Positions 1 through 6,389 of a stretch of DNA of 7,128 bases are shown piece after piece. Positions within the stretch are counted from its first letter, which is position 1, and each line of letters starts with the position of its first letter. Made by a program: the position numbers and the translations under genes. The notes under the pieces were generated by a model. That model had not been told where the DNA came from. It searched no databases and saw only the letters and a list, made by a program, of their open reading frames with translations. Source of the stretch: Myxococcaceae bacterium (GTDB taxonomy: Bacteria; Myxococcota; Myxococcia; Myxococcales; Myxococcaceae); contig JAGSPQ010000385.1 in assembly GCA_018262385.1 (NCBI GenBank), positions 1-7,128 on the forward strand. The letters are read 5' to 3'.

Positions 1-177
1 GCCTCGCCGGCCTCGGTGACCGCGACGCTGAAGATCTACTGCGCCGGAGCGCTGAAGCAGACGCTCATCCGCGCCTTCAGCACCAACCGGCAGATGTGGA
101 TCGTGGGGACGGTGGCCTTCCCCGGCCCGGGCGGCTGCACCTTCACCGCGAACGGATCGACGATCCTCGTGCCCTGA
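1..177 (+). CDS. C-terminal fragment of a probably exported protein of unknown function
   Basis: Frame 1 is open from the window edge and ends at TGA 175-177, giving the last 58 residues of a longer protein. The fragment has alternating hydrophobic residues typical of beta strands (VTATLKIYC, then MWIVGTVAF), two cysteines (residues 14 and 46) that could form a disulfide, and a small-residue turn PGPGGC. It ends in a strand (STILVP). This looks like the end of a beta-sandwich domain of a periplasmic or surface protein, and the neighbouring gene is a lipoprotein on the same strand. The pattern C-x-G ... W-x-V-G ... G-C-x-F resembles small C-terminal domains I associate with myxobacterial secreted proteins, but I cannot name the family. 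Coding status is supported by in-frame codons rich in G/C at the third position. Start and N-terminal domains lie outside the window. Confidence 0.6.
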   Translation, partial: ASPASVTATLKIYCAGALKQTLIRAFSTNRQMWIVGTVAFPGPGGCTFTANGSTILVP

Positions 178-230
178 GGGTTCGGCCGCGCAGATCTCTG
201 CGCTCGCGCCACGCGGCGCCGCCGAAACCC
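178..230 (+). terminator. Imperfect inverted repeat after the first gene, possible terminator
   Basis: Directly after the TGA, GGGTTCGGC (178-186) can pair with GCCGAAACCC (221-230) with one bulged A. Inside it GCCGCG (185-190) could pair with CGCGGC (212-217), and GCGCAG (188-193) with CTGCGC (198-203) around an ATCT loop. These inner pairings partly compete. The position immediately after a stop codon fits a transcript 3' end, but no T-run follows (next bases are CATACG), so it is not a classic intrinsic terminator. It could act as an RNA-stabilising stem, or be chance in GC-rich DNA. Confidence 0.3.
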
Positions 231-276
231 CATACGCTTGGTCGCGGCGTGAGACTTGCGTAGTCGCGCCTGCGGT

Positions 277-284
277 GGGGGAGG
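277..284 (+). promoter_or_regulatory. Shine-Dalgarno that fixes the lipoprotein start
   Basis: GGGGGAGG lies 7 bases before ATG 292. It supports that ATG over the in-frame TTG at 256, which would put 12 extra residues (including a Cys and four Gly) ahead of a normal basic signal-peptide start. Confidence 0.65.
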
Positions 285-291
285 CCACACC

Positions 292-1497
292 ATGGTTCGA
301 AGACTCGTCGCGCTGTCGCTGATCGCCGCCGGGTGCTTCCAGCCGGTGGATCAGACGCAGTCGTACCAGGGGCCCGATGCCGGTGCGGGGGGCGGCGCGG
401 TCGGGACGGGCGGAGGCGTGGGGACGGGTGGGGGAGTGGGCGTGGGGGGCGGCTTGGGCGGGGGCGTCGGGGGCGGCTTGGGCGGGGGCGTCGGGGGCGC
501 TGCCGGCGGGCTCGGAGGGAGCGGCGGCAGCGGCCTGGGCGGCGCGGGGGGCTCCTGGGCCTGCCGGAGCCTCGACGCCGGCTCGACCGCCGGGTGGTGC
601 ACGGACCAGGCGGGAAACGCGCGGCTGTGCAGTGAGGCGACGCCGCTCGGCCCTGGCCCCGCCTCGTACATCGCGGTCGACGAGAACGTGGTCGCGTGGA
701 CCAGCCCGGCGGATCCGCGGTTCAGCAGCATCTGGGTCGCTCCGCGCGACGGAGGGCCGGCCGGCTGCGTCGCCGAGTTCAGCTACCCGCCCCTTCCCGC
801 CGGTGCGGTGGGCCTCAGCGGGGGCTACGTCTACTGGACGGCCTTCGACACCACGAAGCTGCTGGGGTCGATCATGCGCGCGCCGCTCGATGGGGGCGGA
901 GCGCAGGCGGTGAATGCCGCGCCCCAATACCCCTACGCGCTGACGGTCGACGCCACCCACGCCTATTACATCCCGCTCTGGCTGGGGGAGATCCGCCGGG
1001 TTTCGCTCAATGGTGGAGCGCCGCAGGTGGTCGCCTCGGGCCAGACCTCTGCGGGCGCGCTGGCGCTCGACTCCGCCCACGTCTATTGGTCGGTGGGGAA
1101 TCCGAGCACGATCAAGCGGGCGCCGCTCAATGGAGGGCCTCCCACCACCCTGTTCCTCACCACCTCGAGCGTGCGGGCGCTGAGGGTTCAGGGCGGCTAC
1201 CTCTACTGGTCCGACGAAAACCCGAACGGCGCGCTGCGCCGCGGCCCGGTGGCGGGAGGAGCGGTTGAGCTCCTCGCCAGCCCCCAGAGCCCCGGCTGGG
1301 TCTTCTTCGACACCGATGGACTGGAGCTCTACTGGCTGACCGTCGACTCCTCCGGGTCGGGCGCCCGGTTGTTCTCGGCGCCGCTCGACGGAGGAGCCCC
1401 GGTGAGGTGGCTCACGCCCCAGCGGGGAGGCGGAGTCGCGCTCGCTGGTCGAGACCTCTACTTCGGCGGGCACGCGCTCTGGAGAATCTCCCGGTGA
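292..1497 (+). CDS. Lipoprotein with Gly-rich linker and YWTD-like beta-propeller
   Basis: Predicted 401-residue exported lipoprotein. Residues 1-15 form a short lipoprotein signal: basic MVRR, hydrophobic core, then IAAGC with Cys15 as the lipidated residue. Phe at +2 is not an inner-membrane retention signal by the enterobacterial rule, so the outer membrane is likely. Residues about 31-88 are almost pure Gly with Val, Leu, Ala and Ser, a flexible tether. Residues about 125-401 contain six to seven repeats of about 40-46 residues, each with a strand such as VYWT (180), AYYI (224), VYWS (264), LYWS (304) or LYWL (347), followed by an R-x-PL-(D/N)-GG turn. This is the pattern of a six-bladed YWTD/LDL-receptor-like beta-propeller. 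Four cysteines (91, 103, 113, 159) follow the linker. Such folds usually bind proteins or ligands; no catalytic motif is visible. The gene stands alone between a hairpin and a tRNA promoter. Function unknown. Confidence 0.85.
   Translation: MVRRLVALSLIAAGCFQPVDQTQSYQGPDAGAGGGAVGTGGGVGTGGGVGVGGGLGGGVGGGLGGGVGGAAGGLGGSGGSGLGGAGGSWACRSLDAGSTAGWCTDQAGNARLCSEATPLGPGPASYIAVDENVVAWTSPADPRFSSIWVAPRDGGPAGCVAEFSYPPLPAGAVGLSGGYVYWTAFDTTKLLGSIMRAPLDGGGAQAVNAAPQYPYALTVDATHAYYIPLWLGEIRRVSLNGGAPQVVASGQTSAGALALDSAHVYWSVGNPSTIKRAPLNGGPPTTLFLTTSSVRALRVQGGYLYWSDENPNGALRRGPVAGGAVELLASPQSPGWVFFDTDGLELYWLTVDSSGSGARLFSAPLDGGAPVRWLTPQRGGGVALAGRDLYFGGHALWRISR
445..492 (+). repeat. Two perfect tandem 24-base units in the Gly-rich linker
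   Basis: Bases 445-468 and 469-492 are identical and in frame, each coding for the same eight residues (GGGLGGGV). A degenerate continuation starts at 493. Upstream, about 403-440, two further diverged units code for GTGGGV. The unit length is a multiple of 3, so slippage would lengthen or shorten the tether by eight residues without breaking the frame. Confidence 0.85.
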
Positions 1498-1511
1498 CGG
1501 TGCGCTGACTG

Positions 1512-1540
1512 TTGACGCCAGTGCAGCGGTCACTTATGAG
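1512..1540 (+). promoter_or_regulatory. Sigma70-type promoter of the tRNA gene
   Basis: TTGACG (1512-1517) and TATGAG (1535-1540) are separated by exactly 17 bases. Transcription would start near 1547, about 13 bases before the mature tRNA. The bases right after the -10 are GCACGCGC, a GC-rich discriminator of the kind known from stable-RNA promoters under stringent control. AT content here is far above its surroundings. Confidence 0.7.
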
Positions 1541-1559
1541 GCACGCGCTTTTGCAGGAA

Positions 1560-1632
1560 GGCCCCGTCGTCTAGTGGCCTAGGACGGTGCCCTCTCACGG
1601 CATAAACCCGGGTTCGAATCCCGGCGGGGTCA
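1560..1632 (+). tRNA. tRNA-Glu, anticodon CTC
   Basis: A complete 73-base cloverleaf. The acceptor stem GGCCCCG (1560-1566) pairs with CGGGGTC (1625-1631) with one G-T pair, and the discriminator is A1632. The D arm is GTCT/GGAC. The anticodon stem GTGCC/GGCAT encloses the loop CTCTCAC, giving anticodon CTC, which reads GAG. The T arm is CCGGG/CCCGG around TTCGAAT. The layout matches bacterial tRNA-Glu, including the CGTCTAG start of the D region. The 3' CCA is not encoded (ACAC follows), so it must be added by CCA-adding enzyme. Starting at 1561 instead would ruin three acceptor pairs, so 1560 is the correct 5' end. It is a single gene with its own promoter and terminator. Confidence 0.95.
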
Positions 1633-1656
1633 ACACTCTCGTCCAAGGCGGAAAAG

Positions 1657-1686
1657 GGCTCCCAGGGAAACCTGGGAGCCTTTTTT
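1657..1686 (+). terminator. Intrinsic terminator of the tRNA, probably bidirectional
   Basis: GGCTCCCAGG (1657-1666) pairs perfectly over 10 bases with CCTGGGAGCC (1671-1680) around a GAAA tetraloop, followed by six T (1681-1686). It lies 24 bases after the tRNA. Read on the minus strand, the same hairpin begins a few bases after the permease stop (1689-1691) and is followed by CTTTTC, a weaker but plausible U-tract. It therefore probably ends both converging transcripts. Confidence 0.92.
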
Positions 1687-1688
1687 CT

Positions 1689-3180
1689 TCAAGCCTTCGG
1701 CTTGCGCAGCCCGCGCAGCAGCAGCGCCGCTCCGCTGCCGATCGCCCCGGTGGCGACGACGTAGCGGCCGCCTCCCGAGATCGCCCAGCTGACGATCAGC
1801 CCCACCACCATCAGGCTCAGGCCCGCCAGCACCAGCCCGCTGGTGGGCGCGGTGGCGAGGCGCCTGGGCAGGGTCTTCATCCCGGCGAGGTAGAGGCCGA
1901 AGGCGAGCAGGAAGCCGTTGAACCAGGCGTAGACGTAGATCTGATCGAAGAAGTTCTCCGGGCCCTCGATCAGGTGGGCGCTCTTCAGGAACCCGGGCAC
2001 GTTGGGCAGGATCCCGATCACCAGCGCGCCGAGCGCGATCCAGTTCACCCCGGCATAGCGGCCGGTGGGGCGGTACAGATCCGGAACGTCGAGCTCGCGG
2101 CGGCGCAGCACCCAGTAGTCGGCGATCATGATCCCGGCGATCGGCCCCAGCAACGCCGAGTAGCCGACCAGCCAGTTGAAGATGTACGTGTCGGCGCTGG
2201 CGAGCAGCTTCCACGGCATCATCGCGATCCCCAGCAGGCCGGTGATCAGCCCGCCGGTCTTGAACGAGATCAGCCGGGGCGCGAGGTTGGCGAAGTCGTT
2301 CGCCGGGCTGACCACGTTGGCCGCGATGTTCACCGAGAGGGTCGCGATCCCCACTCCGATCAACGAGACGATCGCCACCAGCAGCCGGGTTCCGTCGGGT
2401 GAAGTCGGGGATGTTGAGCGACAGCGTCGCCCAGAAGCCGATCATCCCGGTCAGCGAGGGGACGAACACCTTCCAGAACGCGCCCACCGTCTCGAACTTC
2501 GAGGGCTGCGAGAGCATCGGCCCGATCCCGCCCGCCCGGTTCACCGCCCAGGCCAGCAGCACCGCCGCCATCACCATCACCAGCGGAGCCGCCCAGTTCT
2601 CGAACACCCGCACCGCGTTCATCCCGCGGTAGATGATCAGGATGTTCAGCGCCCAGAAGAACGCGAAGGTGATCGCGCTCGGGACGCTCAGCCCCAGCAG
2701 CGAGGTGCCGGCGGCGAGCTGCCCGAACGAGGGCCAGATCGCCTCGATGAACGTCTTGAGCGCCTCGCCGCCGATGAACGCCTGAATCCCGAACCAGCCG
2801 CAGGCGACGATCGCCCGCAGCACCGCCGGCACGTTGGCGCCGATCGTCCCGAACGACGAGCGCGCCAGCACCGGAAACGGCACCCCGTACTTCGTGCCCG
2901 GGTGGGCGTTGAGCAAGATCGGGGCGAGCACGATCACGTTGCCCAGCCCAATCGTCAGCAGCGCCTGCCACCAGTTCATCCCCACCGCGACCAGCCCGCC
3001 GGCCAGCATGTAGGTCGGGATGCAGTGGGCCATCGACACCCACAGCGCGGCGAAGTTGTAGGTGGTCCAGGTCCGCCGCGCCTTCGGAACCGGCGCCAGG
3101 TCTCCGTTGAACAGCGGGCTGCTGCCAATGTCGGGCGGGAGCTCCGCCAGTGCTTCCTTCGCCAGCTCGGCGTCGTGCAT
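1689..3180 (-). pseudogene. NCS1-family nucleobase/allantoin-type permease, frameshifted with internal loss
   Basis: Members of this family (PucI, Mhp1, uracil and allantoin permeases) move nucleobases or hydantoins across the inner membrane with Na+ or H+. The N-terminal part (3180 to about 2395, 262 residues) has the TM1 motif MAHCIPTYMLAGG, the loop motif KYGVPFPVLARSSFG and GWFGIQAFIG. The C-terminal part continues one frame over (about 2396 to stop 1689, 235 residues) with NIAANVVSPANDF, GYSALLGPIAGI and DYWVLRRRELDV. From memory of Mhp1, Trp129, Gln133, Trp250 and the Asn after TLSV match its ligand residues W117, Q121, W220 and N318. Those last two should be about 98 residues apart; here they are about 35. 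So roughly 60 residues (TM7 and its loops) are gone as well as the frame. ATG 3180 follows AAGG, 9 bases after the MFS stop, so it is the last gene of the operon. A decayed gene or an assembly error would look the same. Confidence 0.85.
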
Positions 3181-3189
3181 CTGGCGGCC

Positions 3190-4455
3190 TTACCTCTTCA
3201 GCGGCTGCAGATCCAAGAGCGGCTCGCGCTGCTTCTGGGTCAACCGCAGCGCCAGCGCCGCTGCCACCCAGAGCGACGCTCCGGCGACGAAGAACGGCAT
3301 CGCCGGGGTGAAGAGGGTGAACCACAGCCCGCCCAGCGAGGGGCCGACGATCCGCCCCAGCGAGCTCATCGACTGGAAGGTGCCCAGCAGCTCGCCCTGG
3401 CGATCGGGCGGCGACAGCAGGGACATCAGCGACGACATCGAGGGGTTCACCAGCGACGAGCCGAGCGAGGTGATCGCCATCGCGGGGAACATCCACCCGT
3501 AGGACGGCGAGAGTGGGATCAGCACCACCCCCAAGCCGAAGATCAACAGGCCTCCGCGCACCAGCCGCACCTCGCCGAACTTCGCGCGCAGCCGGCCAAT
3601 CAGCCCGCCCTGGATGATCACGCTCACCACTCCGATCACCGTGAACAGCAGCCCCGTCCGCAGCGAGGCTCTCTTCAGCACCTCCTCGGTGGCCGCGGCC
3701 GACAGGTCGAACAGCGTCGCGGTGACCGTCGCGTCGGGCGAGATGAAGCGGGTCAGCAGGTAGATCGAGAACGTCCCTTCGACCTGGGCGAAGGCGGCGG
3801 TGACCATGAACCCCAGCGCCAGCACCACCCCCACCCCGGGAGTGCGGACCCGCTCGTACAGCGATCGGTGCGCGGTCCGCGGCTGGCTGCGCGCTTCGGC
3901 GGTGCGCGACTCGGGCAGCAGGAAGAACGCGAAGGTCAGGTTGAGCAGCGTCAGCCCCGCGCAGAACGCGCCGATCGCCGCGTTGCCGTGCCAGGCGCCG
4001 AGGACTCCACCGATCGCCGGGCCGAGCACGAAGCCCAGGCCGAACGCCGCGCCGATCAGCCCCATCCCCTTGGCCCGGTTCTCGGGGGTGGTGATGTCCG
4101 AGATGTACGCCTGGGCCGCCGCGAGGTTGGCGCCTCCGAGCCCCGAGGTGATGCGCGAGATCCAGAGCACCAGCATCGACTCGGCGAAGCCGAACAGCAC
4201 GTACGCGCAGAACGAGATCAGCATCGTGGTCAGCAGCACCGGCCGCCGCCCGACCCGATCCGACAGCCGCCCGAAGAACGGGGCGCAGATGAACTGCATC
4301 AGCGAATACACCGAGCCGAGCAGGCCGACCTCGAAGGCGGTGGCCTTGAACTGCACGCCGTAGACGCCCAGCTGCGGGATCAGAATCCCGAACCCGAGCA
4401 GGTCGAGGAAGACGACTCCGAAGATGACGCCGAGACTGGCCTTGCGCGAAGTCAC
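3190..4455 (-). CDS. MFS transporter, TetA-like drug:H+ antiporter (DHA1)
   Basis: 421-residue inner-membrane protein, normal length for a 12-helix exporter. TM1 carries FLDLLGFGILIP (16-27), like TetA-type pumps. Loop 2-3 has the MFS motif A, GRLSDRVGRRPVL (62-74), with Asp66 and Arg70 intact. TM4 begins with the motif B Arg101. TM5 has the antiporter motif C ending in GPAIGG (145-150), which marks proton-driven exporters. The second half repeats a motif A-like loop (GRLRAKFG, 287-294) and a GPSLGG echo (371-376). A stretch of about 25 polar residues (239-265) follows TM7, longer than the loop usual in TetA. GTG 4455 is the only sensible start, 7 bases after the TPR gene stop, so translation is probably coupled; a Shine-Dalgarno is weak. 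Substrate cannot be read from sequence: tetracycline-like drugs are possible, but so are endogenous metabolites. Confidence 0.88.
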   Translation of the reverse strand: MTSRKASLGVIFGVVFLDLLGFGILIPQLGVYGVQFKATAFEVGLLGSVYSLMQFICAPFFGRLSDRVGRRPVLLTTMLISFCAYVLFGFAESMLVLWISRITSGLGGANLAAAQAYISDITTPENRAKGMGLIGAAFGLGFVLGPAIGGVLGAWHGNAAIGAFCAGLTLLNLTFAFFLLPESRTAEARSQPRTAHRSLYERVRTPGVGVVLALGFMVTAAFAQVEGTFSIYLLTRFISPDATVTATLFDLSAAATEEVLKRASLRTGLLFTVIGVVSVIIQGGLIGRLRAKFGEVRLVRGGLLIFGLGVVLIPLSPSYGWMFPAMAITSLGSSLVNPSMSSLMSLLSPPDRQGELLGTFQSMSSLGRIVGPSLGGLWFTLFTPAMPFFVAGASLWVAAALALRLTQKQREPLLDLQPLKR

Positions 4456-4462
4456 GCGCCGG

Positions 4463-4858
4463 TCAACGCCCTGGACCGAGCGATTCGATCTTCCTCTGCG
4501 CGATCTGCGCGTCCTCTGATCTGCCCACCTCGCGATAGAGGCTCACCAGCGTCTTGAGCACGGTGCGCTGATCCTCTTTGGCCTTCGCTTCCTCGAGGCA
4601 CCTGGCGAGCGCCTCGTGGGCCGGGATCGACTTGGGGGTCAGCTGGGTGACCTGGCGGACGATCGCCACCGCCTTGGTCGCAAAGCCCAGGTCGGTCAAC
4701 GCCGTCGCCGCCCGCATGTAGTACTCGGCGGCCTCGGAGACCGCTCCCTTCGCCTTGAGGAGGCCGGCCAGATCGAGCAACAGCTTGCTGTCTTTCGGCT
4801 TGCGCTCGAGGTCCTCCCGCAGCTTCGCAATCGGATCTGCTTTCGTGAAGAAACCCAT
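4463..4858 (-). CDS. Small TPR-repeat protein
   Basis: 131-residue soluble protein made almost entirely of helical hairpins that fit tetratricopeptide repeats. About three units are seen at residues 21-54, 55-90 and 94-127, with the usual small and hydrophobic positions (LLLDLAGLL...G...EAAEYY; FATKAVAIVRQ; LVSLYREVGRSEDAQ). There is no signal peptide or enzyme domain, so it should be a cytoplasmic protein-binding scaffold. The opening MGFFTKADPIAKL resembles the N-terminus of longer myxobacterial TPR proteins with signalling domains, in my recollection. Its last repeat resembles the last TPR of the cyclic-nucleotide-binding protein at the start of this operon (G-x4-A-x5-KI-x2-L). ATG 4858 has AGGA 7 bases upstream and follows the GNAT stop by 14 bases. 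The partner is unknown. Confidence 0.8.
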   Translation of the reverse strand: MGFFTKADPIAKLREDLERKPKDSKLLLDLAGLLKAKGAVSEAAEYYMRAATALTDLGFATKAVAIVRQVTQLTPKSIPAHEALARCLEEAKAKEDQRTVLKTLVSLYREVGRSEDAQIAQRKIESLGPGR

Positions 4859-4872
4859 GCGGAGATCCTAAA

Positions 4873-5343
4873 TCACAGCTCGCGCGTCATTTCGACCATC
4901 GTTCGTCTAAAGCCGAGCTTCTCGAACAGCCGCTGGCCCTCATGGTTCGCCTCGGCGCTCATCAGCACCACCCGCGCCGCGCCGAGGGCCTTGAGCTTCT
5001 GACAGGCGGCCTCCATCAACTGCGAGGCCACCCCCTGCTTGCGCACGCTCTCGTCGACGTGGATGTCGTGCACCGCGCCGCAGCGATCGAGCAGCGCGTT
5101 CCAGTTGCGCGGCTCCATCCCTCCGTAGACGTAGCCGACGATCGTGTGGGCCCGCAGCGCCACCAGCAGCACCACGTCGCCGTCGCTCAGCTGGCTGCCG
5201 AAGAACCGGTGGTAGCCCTCCTCGAGCGGCTCGATCAGCATGAAGCGCCTGGCGTCCCACTTGTGGTGCAGGCGGACGAGGGCGGCGGCGAGCTTCGAGA
5301 CCTGAACCAGGTCGTCCGGGCGGGCAGGGCGGATTTCGATCAT
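4873..5343 (-). CDS. GNAT-family N-acetyltransferase
   Basis: 156-residue protein of normal size for a single GNAT domain, which moves an acetyl group from acetyl-CoA to an amine. It opens with the typical IEIRPARPDDL strand-helix (2-12). Motif A, the acetyl-CoA pyrophosphate loop, is DIHVDESVRKQGVASQLM (93-110), with R-K-Q-G-V-A as the Q/R-x-x-G-x-G/A signature; Ala replaces the final Gly, which is common. Motif B is NHEGQRLFEKLGFRR (133-147). The region 25-50 (HHKWDARRFM, EEGYHRFF) is rich in His, Arg and aromatic residues and probably shapes the acceptor site. No signal peptide, so cytoplasmic. It sits between the cyclase (46-base gap) and the TPR gene (14-base gap). The 46-base leader is pyrimidine-rich with no clear Shine-Dalgarno. 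Whether the acceptor is a protein, a drug or a metabolite cannot be told; some bacterial GNATs are cyclic-nucleotide regulated, but no such domain is present here. Confidence 0.87.
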   Translation of the reverse strand: MIEIRPARPDDLVQVSKLAAALVRLHHKWDARRFMLIEPLEEGYHRFFGSQLSDGDVVLLVALRAHTIVGYVYGGMEPRNWNALLDRCGAVHDIHVDESVRKQGVASQLMEAACQKLKALGAARVVLMSAEANHEGQRLFEKLGFRRTMVEMTREL

Positions 5344-5389
5344 CGACGAACCAGGGTGGGCGAGCGGAGGAGAGGGCGCGGAGGCAGGA

Positions 5390-6373
5390 TCATCGGGGAA
5401 GAATCGTCGACTCGCTCATCCGCAGCAGCGGATCTCCGAGGAACTCGATCGTGAGCACGCCGCCGACGCGCACCAGCGTGCCCGGCCGCACCGAGGCCTC
5501 TTCGCCCCTGGCCATCGACTTGCCGTCGACCTCGGTCAGCGCCTCGGACACCGAGCGCAGCACGAACCCGTTGGCGCGGCGGTGCAGCTCGAAGTGCCAC
5601 CGGCTGATCCGGTTCGAGTCGTTCGGATCGGCGACCACCAGCAGCACGTCGTTGGCCGCCAGCCCGTCCTGCTCCTTTAGCCGCCCGAAGCGGATCACGT
5701 CGTGCGACGGCAGCGGCAGCTCGACCCCATCGCTGAAGCGAATGGAAGCGGGGAACAGCTGGGAATCGTGCCAGTCGAGCGACAGCAGCTCGATCGGGCG
5801 ATCGATGCCCTTGAGGGTCGAGGGCTTCAGCCGCCGGCACTTCACCCGCAGCCGGACGTCGGTCAGCGCCGAGAAGGCCTCCCGGGTGAGCCGGATCTCT
5901 CCCCCGCTTGCCGAGCCGGCGACCCGCGAGCAGAAGTTCACCGCGTCGCCCGAGACCAGCACCCCGTCGGTGAGCACCGGGCCGAAGTGACAGCCGACCC
6001 GCACCACCAGCCGCTCGTCGTTCGATCGGCTGTCGTTGTCGATCGCGATCTGCGCCTGCAGCTCGACCATCGCGGCGAGCGCCACGTCGACGGCGGGGAA
6101 GCAGACAAAGGCGCCGTCGCCCGCGGTGTCGACGATCCGCCCGCCCGAGGGGCCGATCGCCCGCTGCACCAGGTCGACGTGGCGCTGCTGCAGCTTCCGG
6201 CCGGCCTCGTCGCCGAACCGGGCGAAGTAGGGGGTCGAGCCGACCACGTCGGTGAACACCAGCGCGAGGCGCTTCTCGAACCGGCGGACCAGCGCCTTCG
6301 ACAGTTGGTCCTGCAGCCGGATGATCTCGGTCATCGACAGCGTTTCAGGAAGATCGTCGGACGCCTTCGCCAC
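5390..6373 (-). CDS. Class III nucleotidyl cyclase with C-terminal FHA domain
   Basis: 327 residues in two domains. The cyclase homology domain (about 36-198) has both metal aspartates, Asp42 in FTDVVGST and Asp86 in AGDG, and the transition-state pair Asn146 and Arg150 in VNFCSR, so catalysis looks possible. The purine-selecting positions are unusual: Asp82 stands where adenylyl cyclases have Lys, and Leu139 where they have Asp (guanylyl cyclases use Glu/Cys). A linker STLKGIDRPIELL closes the domain. The FHA domain (about 222-314) shows FGR (229-231) and SRWH (257-260), the phosphothreonine-binding core, but the SNGT motif is not recognisable and the later N-G is D-G. Residues 15-34 are a likely helix leading into the dimeric catalytic core. 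No membrane segment, so cytoplasmic. It follows a cyclic-nucleotide-binding gene by 60 bases. GTG 6373 lacks a clear Shine-Dalgarno; Met14 is an alternative start. Confidence 0.9.
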   Translation of the reverse strand: MAKASDDLPETLSMTEIIRLQDQLSKALVRRFEKRLALVFTDVVGSTPYFARFGDEAGRKLQQRHVDLVQRAIGPSGGRIVDTAGDGAFVCFPAVDVALAAMVELQAQIAIDNDSRSNDERLVVRVGCHFGPVLTDGVLVSGDAVNFCSRVAGSASGGEIRLTREAFSALTDVRLRVKCRRLKPSTLKGIDRPIELLSLDWHDSQLFPASIRFSDGVELPLPSHDVIRFGRLKEQDGLAANDVLLVVADPNDSNRISRWHFELHRRANGFVLRSVSEALTEVDGKSMARGEEASVRPGTLVRVGGVLTIEFLGDPLLRMSESTILPR

Positions 6374-6383
6374 GGTGAGCGAA

Positions 6384-6389
6384 GTTATA
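6384..6389 (-). promoter_or_regulatory. Possible -10 element upstream of the cyclase
   Basis: TATAAC reads on the minus strand in the 60-base gap before the cyclase, in otherwise GC-rich DNA. It ends only 10 bases before GTG 6373, so a transcript from it would have almost no leader. No convincing -35 sits 17 bases upstream. A perfect 10-base palindrome, CTGTCGACAG (6415-6424), lies further upstream and could be an operator or chance. Confidence 0.25.

Noticed and set aside
36..293. An 85-residue minus-strand frame over the first gene and gap
   Set aside because: Basic, low-complexity product with no domain; it overlaps a better supported plus-strand frame.
351..731. A minus-strand frame coding for a Pro-rich (PPTPPPKPP) product
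   Set aside because: It is the complement of the Gly-rich linker: GGN codons read backwards give Pro and Thr codons. The plus strand has the signal peptide and the propeller.
1560..1632. Integration (att) site at the tRNA 3' end
   Set aside because: No integrase gene and no repeated copy of the tRNA 3' end was seen in the window.
2390..2400. Programmed ribosomal frameshift in the permease
   Set aside because: No slippery heptamer or poly-A/poly-T run is present at the junction, and shifting frame still leaves TM7 missing.
2176..4557. A 793-codon open frame on the plus strand, antisense to the permease and MFS genes
   Set aside because: Its product is dominated by Arg, His, Gln, Pro and Glu with no recognisable domain, and the opposite strand encodes two clear membrane proteins. 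Long antisense frames are expected in high-GC genes.
1739..6155. Cyanobacterial HIP1 octamer (GCGATCGC) enrichment
   Set aside because: The hexamer CGATCG is frequent, but I found no complete GCGATCGC octamer, and the gene content does not suggest a cyanobacterium.
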